From: Rhodococcus sp. X156
GTDB lineage: Bacteria > Actinomycetota > Actinomycetes > Mycobacteriales > Mycobacteriaceae
Reading direction: 5' to 3'
DNA length: 64,000 nt
Assembly (NCBI RefSeq): GCF_004006015.1
Contig: NZ_CP034766.1
Location: 1 to 64,000, forward strand
Under the pieces are notes generated by a model that searched no databases, was not told where the DNA came from, and saw nothing but the letters and a program-made list of their open reading frames with translations. Below, in pieces: positions 58,314-64,000 of this stretch. Position 1 is the stretch's first letter. The number at the start of each line of letters is the position of its first letter. Made by a program: the position numbers and the translations under genes.

Positions 58314-58595
58314 TCAGGACCGCACCAGGCGGGCGATGGCGTCGGCGGCTTCCCGGACCTTCTCGTCGGCCTCGGCGCCGCCGGCGCGCGCCGCCTCCAC
58401 CATGCAGCCGGCCATGTGCTCCTCCAGCAGCGACAGGGCCACCGACTCCAGGGCCTTGGTGGCCGCGCTGATCTGGGTGAGGACGTCGATGCAGTACTTG
58501 TCCTCCTCGATCATCTTCTGGAGGCCACGGGTCTGCCCCTCGATGCGGCGCAGCCGCTTGAGGTGGTCCTGCTTGTTGGCCGTGTATCCGGGCAC
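58314..58595 (-). CDS. csoR: Copper-sensing repressor CsoR
   Basis: A 93-residue all-helical repressor with the Cu(I) ligand set C35, H60 and C64 (KYCIDVLTQ, EEHMAGC). Copper binding releases it from DNA in the family. GTG start. A palindromic operator lies 56 bases upstream of the start codon. First gene of csoR-copZ-copA. Confidence 0.95.
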   Translation of the reverse strand: MPGYTANKQDHLKRLRRIEGQTRGLQKMIEEDKYCIDVLTQISAATKALESVALSLLEEHMAGCMVEAARAGGAEADEKVREAADAIARLVRS

Positions 58596-58650
58596 CGGTC
58601 TCCTCCGTGAGCTTGGTCAACCAGGTGGTCGCGTCCTGCTGGTTCATACG

Positions 58651-58667
58651 GTACCCCCCTAGGGTAC
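58651..58667. promoter_or_regulatory. CsoR operator
   Basis: GTACCC-N5-GGGTAC, a perfect 6-bp inverted repeat with a C-rich centre, the form known for CsoR sites (TACCC...GGGTA). It lies upstream of csoR and controls the whole operon. Confidence 0.8.
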
Positions 58668-59106
58668 CGACGTGCCAGCACGACCTCGGGATCCAGTGTG
58701 CTCTTGGGCTGGCGAGCAGCCGGTCGGTGGCATCGTGGGAGCCCGCCTCGTGCGGGTAGACCTGCACGGTGCCGCGATCCCGGGGCCACCGCTGAGCACC
58801 GCCGTGCTCGACGACCTCACTGTCGCGGATGCAGCACCTCTGCCCAGGCAGGTGGACAGGGGCGGGCAGGTCGGGGACCTGATTTGGACGGCACGACCCG
58901 GCAGCCCATCTCCAGCACACCGATCCGCTATCCCGAGCCGGACGCCGCCGTCGGCGGCGCCGGCACCGTGTGGATCACCGCCGGGGGGGCTGCAGGCGAT
59001 CCCCGACCAGACCATGACCCCGCCGGTACCGGTCGCTGTCGCCGACCTGGTCGATCAATCACGCGCCCAGCAACACCGGGCCTAGACCGGGCAGAAGGTG
59101 GAGCGG
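58668..59106. other. Gene-poor stretch upstream of csoR
   Basis: About 440 bases between the CsoR operator and the DUF6474-like gene. Open frames exist on the plus strand (for example 58672-59085) but their translations are Pro/Ala/Arg-rich and match nothing I recognise, and no start has a ribosome site. It may be a decayed gene or simple spacer; no hairpin terminator or RNA gene was found. Confidence 0.4.
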
Positions 59107-59847
59107 TCAGCGCACGCCCAGGCGGGCCAGCAGGTCGGCCTCGATGGCGTCGAGCTCGGTGGCCACGGCACGGTGGGCAGCCTTGCGGCGGGCCGCCGGC
59201 ATCCGCTCGGCCGCGTGCACGGCGGTGGACAGCTCGCCCAGCCGCGCCCGGGTGGCCTCGCGGAAGGCCACGGCGTCGCTGTGCGCACCGGTGCCGTTGG
59301 CGCTCGCCAGCTGGTCGAGAGTGGGCTCCAGGCCAGCGATGCGGGCGTTGAGCGCCGCGCCATGACCGCTGAAGTCGCCCAGCTCGTGCACGCTCACGCC
59401 CATCTTGCGGGCCCGGGCCTGGTCCAGCTGGCCACGGGTGGCGGTGGCCGCCTTGTAGGCCAGCGGGGCGAGCACCGGAGCCAGCACGCGCATGATGCCG
59501 AGGGCGTTGCGCACCTTCTTGGGGTTGAGGCCCTTCTCCTGCGCCGCAGCCTTCTCGGCGTTCTTCTTCTGCGCCTTCTTGTCAGCCTTCGTGTCGGCCT
59601 TCTTGCCCTTGCCGGAGGTGGTCTCGGCCGGTAGCTGCGTGCGCGCCACCGAGGCGGCGACCGTGGCCTTGCCGGTGGCCTTCGCCTTGTTCTTGCGCTT
59701 GCGGAGGTCCTTGGCGGCCTTCTTCTCGGCCTTCTCCCGGAACTTGCGCTCTGCCTGGGCCTGCGCCTTGAGGGTCTTGGTGTGCGCCTTGCGCAGGGCA
59801 CGCTTGCTCGTGCGCTTGGTCCTCGTGCGCTTGCTCAACAGGCCCAT
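59107..59847 (-). CDS. DUF6474-like hypothetical protein
   Basis: A 246-residue protein. The N-terminal half (about 1-115) is extremely basic and Ala/Lys-rich, probably a long charged helix. The C-terminal half has RNALGIMRVLAPVLAPLAYKAA, a hydrophobic helix, then KMGVSVHELGDFSGHGAALNARI, which I associate with the actinobacterial DUF6474 family. Function unknown. GGAGGGATC precedes the ATG. Divergent from the nuclease gene. Confidence 0.7.
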   Translation of the reverse strand: MGLLSKRTRTKRTSKRALRKAHTKTLKAQAQAERKFREKAEKKAAKDLRKRKNKAKATGKATVAASVARTQLPAETTSGKGKKADTKADKKAQKKNAEKAAAQEKGLNPKKVRNALGIMRVLAPVLAPLAYKAATATRGQLDQARARKMGVSVHELGDFSGHGAALNARIAGLEPTLDQLASANGTGAHSDAVAFREATRARLGELSTAVHAAERMPAARRKAAHRAVATELDAIEADLLARLGVR

Positions 59848-59922
59848 CAGTGAGATCCCTCCGGTGCATCGCCCACCACTACCGTCGGGTGCAGCCTAGG
59901 GGAGGGCCTACTGTTCCTGCCT

Positions 59923-61527
59923 GTGGACCAGCCCCAGCACCCTTCTCCGCCGGTGCTGCTGGACTCGGCGGAGCTCACCCGGTGCCGTCACCGGGTATCG
60001 CTGGAGCACATCGGCATCGACCCGCCCGGCACTGTCGACCCCGCCGTGCGCCAGCGCCAGGACGAGGCCGCCGCGCACCGGCGGCGGGTGGCCGAGCTGC
60101 TGGCCGCGGGCTCGCCGAGCTGGGTGGAGGTGCCTGCCGAGCTGCCACCGGCCGAGCGGCGCGAGCGCACTCGCCAGGCCGTGGCCAGCGGCGCCGAGCG
60201 CATCTGGGGGGCGACGCTGGGCCCAGACCGCGCCGCCCACCGACGGGGCCGCGCCGACCTGCTGGTCCGCCACGCCGGGGGCTACGTGCCGGTGATCGTG
60301 GTCAACCACCGCACCACCGACCCTGGCCGCGGGGCCCGCACCTCCGAGCTGCTGCAGTGGGCGCCGCGGCTGGACGAGACGCGCAACCTGCGCTCCTTCC
60401 CGCGCGACCAGCTGCGCCTGGCCCACCTCACCCGGATGCTGCAGACCCTGGGTGCCGCCTCCGCCGAGCAGGTCGGCGGCGTCATCGGCCTGGACGCCGA
60501 CTGCGTGGTGGTGCACGACCTCGCCGCCGCGACCTGGCCGGGCGGGCGCAGCACCCTGCAGGAGTACGACACCCGCTTCGCCGACCGGCTGGCCGTGGCC
60601 ACCGGCCAGGTGCCCACCAGCGCCTCGCGCATCGGGGAGTGCCGCACCTGCCCGTGGTGGCCGCGGTGCTCGGCCGACCTGCGGGAGAGTCGCGACGTGA
60701 GCCTGGTGGTGGCCGGCCCGCAGGTGAGCGTGCTGCGCGCCTTGGGGGTGCGCACGGTGGACGAGCTCGCGACCTGGGCAGGGCCGGGCCCCGCGGCCTG
60801 GCCCGGGGGTGCCTTCGCCGACGCGGTGGTGCTGGCCCGGGCGTGGCTGCGGGGCGTTCCGCTGGTGCGGCGCACCGAGCATGTCCAGGTGCACCGCGCT
60901 GACGTCGAGGTGGACGTGGACATGGAGAGCTACCTCGAGCACGGCGCCTACCTGTGGGGTGCGCTGCTCAGCGAGCCGGGGCAGCAGTCGGTGTACCACC
61001 CGTTCGTCACCTGGGAGCCGGTGCCCACCGAGGACGAGGCCCGCTCCTTCGGCGAGTTCTGGACGTGGTTGATGCAGGTGCGCGCCGACGCGGCCGCGCA
61101 GGGGCGCACCTTCGCCGCCTACTGCTACTCCGAGGCGGCGGAGAACCGTTGGCTGCTGGCCTCGGCGCGGCGCTTCGCCGGACACCCCGGGGTGCCCACC
61201 GAGGCCCAGGTGCGCGAGTTCATCGGCAGCGAGCAGTGGGTGGACGTCTACGCCGCCGTGGGCACCGCCTTCCTCTGCCCGCTGGGCAAGGGCCTGAAGA
61301 AGGTGGCGCCGGTGGCCGGGTTCACCTGGCGCGACGCCGAGGCCAGTGGCGCGGCGTCGATGGGGTGGTACCGCAAGGCCGTCGGCCTGGACGGGGACGC
61401 CCCTGACCTGGCGCAGCGGCGGCGGCTGCTGGACTACAACGCCGACGACGTGTGGGCCACCCGGGTGCTGCGCGAGTGGATGAGCGGCCCCGCCGAGCGT
61501 GAGGTTCCGCTAGCGTCGGAGCTATGA
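59923..61527 (+). CDS. TM0106-type RecB-family nuclease with RNase H-like part
   Basis: A 534-residue protein. The first half is a PD-(D/E)xK-type nuclease related to RecB/Cas4 with a Cys cluster (ECRTCPWWPRC, about 240-250). The second half has an acidic DEDD/RNase H-like motif (DVEVDVDMES) and the end YNADDVWATRVLREW, matching TM0106-family proteins. It probably degrades nucleic acid ends. Its stop overlaps the first terD start (ATGA), so it is translationally coupled to the ter genes. GTG start. Confidence 0.85.
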   Translation: MDQPQHPSPPVLLDSAELTRCRHRVSLEHIGIDPPGTVDPAVRQRQDEAAAHRRRVAELLAAGSPSWVEVPAELPPAERRERTRQAVASGAERIWGATLGPDRAAHRRGRADLLVRHAGGYVPVIVVNHRTTDPGRGARTSELLQWAPRLDETRNLRSFPRDQLRLAHLTRMLQTLGAASAEQVGGVIGLDADCVVVHDLAAATWPGGRSTLQEYDTRFADRLAVATGQVPTSASRIGECRTCPWWPRCSADLRESRDVSLVVAGPQVSVLRALGVRTVDELATWAGPGPAAWPGGAFADAVVLARAWLRGVPLVRRTEHVQVHRADVEVDVDMESYLEHGAYLWGALLSEPGQQSVYHPFVTWEPVPTEDEARSFGEFWTWLMQVRADAAAQGRTFAAYCYSEAAENRWLLASARRFAGHPGVPTEAQVREFIGSEQWVDVYAAVGTAFLCPLGKGLKKVAPVAGFTWRDAEASGAASMGWYRKAVGLDGDAPDLAQRRRLLDYNADDVWATRVLREWMSGPAEREVPLASEL

Positions 61528-62102
61528 CAGTCAACCTAGGCAAGGGTCAGCAGGTCTCCCTCACCAAGGAGGGCGGTGGATCGCTCACCAAGGTCCGGAT
61601 GGGCCTGGGGTGGGACGCGATGAAGAAGAAGGGGCTGCTGGGTCGGCTCAAGGAGCAGTCCATCGACCTCGACGCGTCGTGCCTGATGTTCGACGCCCAG
61701 GGCAAGCTGCTCGACCAGGTCTGGTTCAACCAGCTGCACAGCAAGGACGGCGCCGTGCAGCACACTGGCGACAACCTGACCGGCGCCGGCGAGGGTGACG
61801 ACGAGTCCATCGCGGTGGACCTGAGCGCGCTGTCGCCCACGGTCACCACGCTGGTCTTCGTGGTCAACTCCTTCACCGGGCAGAACTTCAGCCAGATCGA
61901 GAACGCCTTTTGCCGGCTGGTGGACGCCACCACCGACACCGAGCTGGCGCGCTACGAGCTGACCGGATCGGGGACGCACAACGCGCAGGTGATGGCCAAG
62001 CTGACCCGCAACCCGCAGGGCTGGACGATGACGGCCATCGGTGCGGTGGCCAACGGACGCACCTTCGCCGACCTGCTGCCGGTCGTGAGCACGACCCTGT
62101 AG
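61524..62102 (+). CDS. TerD-family protein, first of three
   Basis: TerD proteins are calcium-binding stress proteins linked to tellurite and other resistance. This 192-residue member has the calcium-binding signature in SIDLDASC and [13 protein letters not shown]. It is the more distant of the three, with an insert ([13 protein letters not shown]) before the first acidic site and a different C-terminus ([13 protein letters not shown]). The start overlaps the nuclease stop. Confidence 0.9.
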   Translation: MTVNLGKGQQVSLTKEGGGSLTKVRMGLGWDAMKKKGLLGRLKEQSIDLDASCLMFDAQGKLLDQVWFNQLHSKDGAVQHTGDNLTGAGEGDDESIAVDLSALSPTVTTLVFVVNSFTGQNFSQIENAFCRLVDATTDTELARYELTGSGTHNAQVMAKLTRNPQGWTMTAIGAVANGRTFADLLPVVSTTL

Positions 62103-62151
62103 CCCGTCACCGGGGGCCGTCAGCTGGGGAAACCGCAAGAAAGAGGCTTCT

Positions 62152-62733
62152 GTGAGCGTAGTGCTGAGCAAGGGCGGAAACGTCTCGTTGACCAAGGAGG
62201 CCGGGGCAGCCGGTCTGAAGGCGGTGGTCGTCGGACTCGGTTGGGACGTCCGCACCACCACCGGGGTCGACTACGACCTGGACGCGTCCGCGCTGTTGTG
62301 CGGCGCCAACGGCAAGGTGGTCTCCGACGAGCACTTCGTCTTCTACAACAACCTCGCCTCCCCGGACGGGGCGGTCGAGCACACCGGTGACAACCGCACC
62401 GGTGAGGGCGAGGGCGACGACGAGCAGATCAACGTCAACCTGGCCACCCTCGGGGCAGAGGTCCAGAAGATCGTCATCGTGGTCTCCATCGACGACGCCG
62501 ACGCCCGCGGGCAGAACTTCGGCCAGGTGAGCAACGCCTTCATCCGGGTGGTCAACCAGGCCAACGACGTGGAGCTGGCCCGCTTCGACCTCACCGAGGA
62601 CGCCTCCACCGAGACCGCGATGATCTATGGCGAGCTGTACCGGCACAACGGTGAGTGGAAGTTCCGCGCCGTGGGCCAGGGGTACGCGAGCGGTCTTCGC
62701 GGAATTGTCGTGGACTACGGCGTCAACGTCTGA
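62152..62733 (+). CDS. terD: TerD-family protein, second of three
   Basis: A 193-residue TerD protein with [25 protein letters not shown] and the end [19 protein letters not shown]. It starts at a GTG and lies 49 bases after the first. It has the same length as the third copy, and I count roughly three quarters identical residues with no gaps, so it arose by tandem duplication. Confidence 0.93.
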   Translation: MSVVLSKGGNVSLTKEAGAAGLKAVVVGLGWDVRTTTGVDYDLDASALLCGANGKVVSDEHFVFYNNLASPDGAVEHTGDNRTGEGEGDDEQINVNLATLGAEVQKIVIVVSIDDADARGQNFGQVSNAFIRVVNQANDVELARFDLTEDASTETAMIYGELYRHNGEWKFRAVGQGYASGLRGIVVDYGVNV

Positions 62734-62804
62734 TTCCCCGACTCCACGGAAACGGGCACACTGAAGCGAGCAATGGCTGTTCCGTCATCGATGAAGGAGC
62801 TCTC

Positions 62805-63386
62805 GTGGGAGTAAGTCTGAGCAAGGGTGGCAACGTCTCGCTGACCAAGGAGGCGGGAACGGCCGGCTTGTCCGCGGTCACCGTCGGGCTCGGGTGGGAC
62901 GTGCGCACCACCACCGGTACCGACTTCGACCTCGACGCCTCGGCCATCGCCTGCGGGGCCGACGGGCGGGTCTCCTCCGACCAGCACTTCGTGTTCTTCA
63001 ACAACCTGAAGACGCCGGACGGCGCCATCGAGCACACCGGTGACAACCTCACGGGTGAGGGCGAGGGCGACGACGAGCAGATCAAGGTGAACGTGGCGTC
63101 GCTGCCCGCCGACATCGACAAGATCGTCTTCCCGGTGTCCATCTACGACGGCGAGGCGCGCTCGCAGAGCTTCGGCCAGGTGCGCAACGCCTTCATCCGG
63201 GTGGTGAACCAGGCCAACAACACCGAGCTCGCCCGCTACGACCTCACCGAGGACGCCTCCACCGAGACCGCGATGGTCTTCGGCGAGCTCTACCGCAGCG
63301 GCGCGGAGTGGAAGTTCCGCGCGGTGGGACAGGGCTACGCCAGCGGCCTGCAGGGCATCGCTCAGGACTACGGCGTCAACGTCTGA
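62805..63386 (+). CDS. terD: TerD-family protein, third of three
   Basis: A 193-residue TerD protein with DFDLDASA and [15 protein letters not shown], ending [10 protein letters not shown]. The GTG at 62805 follows GAAGGAG; the frame runs 50 codons further upstream into the 3' end of the second copy and is not coding there. Slightly different acidic loops suggest divergence in calcium affinity or partner. Confidence 0.93.
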   Translation: MGVSLSKGGNVSLTKEAGTAGLSAVTVGLGWDVRTTTGTDFDLDASAIACGADGRVSSDQHFVFFNNLKTPDGAIEHTGDNLTGEGEGDDEQIKVNVASLPADIDKIVFPVSIYDGEARSQSFGQVRNAFIRVVNQANNTELARYDLTEDASTETAMVFGELYRSGAEWKFRAVGQGYASGLQGIAQDYGVNV

Positions 63387-63473
63387 CCCCGCTGCGGTCG
63401 TGTCGCTGGTCACCGGCGGTAGTGGCACCGGTTAGCCTGCAAGCCAACGACATCAGCCGGAGAAGGGAGACCC

Positions 63474-64000
63474 GTGGCTCAGCTGCGCGTCAACGGCTCA
63501 CGGGTGCTCGAGGCTCGGCTGCAGGGTGAGGCCATTCGTGCCATCACCGGCGCCATGGTGGCCTTCGACGGACAGGTGGCCTTCAAGAATGCCGGCCTCG
63601 GCGGCGGTGACGGCATCAAGGCCGCGCTCAAGCGCAAGGTGACCGGGGAGTCGCTGTCGCTGATGGAGTGCTCCGGCACCGGCGTGGTGCACTTCGCGGT
63701 GGACGCCCAGGACATCACCATCGTCGAGCTGGCCAACGAGACCCTGCAGGTCGAGTCCTCGCAGCTGCTCGCGCTGGTGGGCAAGCTGCAGACCGACGTG
63801 AAGTTCTCCGGGCTGCGCGGGGCCACCTCCGGGCAGGGCCTGTTCACCACGCTGGTCAGCGGGACGGGCACGGTGGCGCTGCTGTCGGCCGGTGGGCCGC
63901 CGATCGCGCTGGAGGTCGCGCCGCAGTTCCCGCTGGTGGTCGACCCGGACGCCTTCGTGGCCTGCCGCGGACAGCTCAACCAGACGTTCGTCACCGACGT
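63474..64000 (+). CDS. AIM24-family protein, cut by the window end
   Basis: The frame is open from a GTG at 63474 (after GGGAG) to the last base, giving 175 residues of the N-terminal part. It reads MAQLRVNGSRVLEARLQGEA and has the Gly-rich beta-structure of the AIM24/DUF124 family (VKFSGLRGATSGQGLFTTLV, VEVAPQFPLVVDPDAFV-like ending). AIM24 genes often lie beside terD genes in actinobacteria. The role is unknown in bacteria. A possible -10 is TAGCCT (63433-63438). The stop codon is outside the window. Confidence 0.82.
   Translation, partial: MAQLRVNGSRVLEARLQGEAIRAITGAMVAFDGQVAFKNAGLGGGDGIKAALKRKVTGESLSLMECSGTGVVHFAVDAQDITIVELANETLQVESSQLLALVGKLQTDVKFSGLRGATSGQGLFTTLVSGTGTVALLSAGGPPIALEVAPQFPLVVDPDAFVACRGQLNQTFVTD

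Noticed and set aside
58297-58920. A 207-codon minus-strand frame overlapping csoR
   Set aside because: It is another frame through csoR and its leader, crosses the CsoR operator, and has no domain.
58672-59085. A 137-codon plus-strand frame upstream of the DUF6474-like gene
   Set aside because: Pro/Ala/Arg-rich without any recognised motif and no ribosome site; kept only as an uncertain gene-poor stretch.

Overview
The window is GC-rich actinobacterial chromosome at the replication origin. The first ~28 kb keeps, almost gene for gene, the order known from Mycobacterium tuberculosis Rv0001-Rv0020c: dnaA, oriC, dnaN, (gnd), recF, dciA, gyrB, gyrA, DUF3566, tRNA-Ile, tRNA-Ala, cwsA-like, ppiA, PH-domain protein, crgA, DUF881, pabA/trpG, pknB, pknA, pbpA, rodA, pstP, fhaB, fhaA. 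This points to a mycolic-acid-group or closely related actinobacterium (Mycobacteriales/Pseudonocardiales sense). A DesA3/Rv3230c-like desaturase-reductase pair fits that. I cannot name the genus. No phage, insertion sequence, CRISPR array or rRNA was seen.

Region 1 (1-11.9 kb) holds initiation and topology genes: DnaA, an intergenic oriC with DnaA boxes, the beta clamp, 6-phosphogluconate dehydrogenase, RecF, the DUF721/DciA helicase-loading protein, and gyrase B and A followed by a small membrane protein in the gyrA operon. Region 2 (11.9-17.6 kb) has tRNA-Ile(GAT), a DLW-39-like microprotein, tRNA-Ala(TGC), a CwsA-like membrane protein, a cyclophilin, a rhomboid protease, a PH-domain membrane protein, a thiolase, CrgA and a DUF881 protein. 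Region 3 (17.6-28.3 kb) is the growth-control operon fhaA-fhaB-pstP-rodA-pbpA-pknA-pknB on the minus strand. Its genes overlap by 1-4 bases or nearly abut, linking FHA readers, a PP2C phosphatase, septal/polar peptidoglycan synthesis and two receptor Ser/Thr kinases. pabA converges on it.

Region 4 (28.3-43 kb) is accessory metabolism: tRNA-Leu(CAG), an acidic repeat protein, a QsdR/TetR-type regulator divergent from a liv ABC operon with a perfect palindromic operator between them, an NAD-epimerase, an acetate-transporter-family protein, a two-domain VOC protein, glucose-6-phosphate dehydrogenase, an S4-domain protein, and a MacB/FtsX-type ABC exporter pair. Region 5 (43-48.7 kb) is a fatty-acid desaturase plus its flavin/2Fe-2S reductase, a divergent TetR regulator, an aldehyde dehydrogenase and an NAD(P)-binding protein. 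Near-identical operators in front of the reductase/regulator and in front of the aldehyde dehydrogenase suggest one small regulon.

Region 6 (48.6-58.7 kb) has a YcnI-CopC-CopD copper operon preceded by an unrecognised histidine-containing membrane protein, a four-gene OpuC-type osmolyte importer, a stand-alone ANTAR RNA-binding protein, and a csoR-copZ-copA copper-efflux operon with a CsoR-type operator. Region 7 (59-64 kb) holds a DUF6474-like protein, a TM0106-type RecB-family nuclease translationally coupled to three tandem TerD proteins, and the start of an AIM24-family gene cut by the window edge.

The most unusual signals are DnaA-box-like arrays outside oriC: a phased triplet in the 5' end of dciA, a triplet between the thiolase gene and crgA, and boxes written in AT-richer codons inside the fhaA linker. 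Next come the paired operators that tie the desaturase and aldehyde dehydrogenase genes together.
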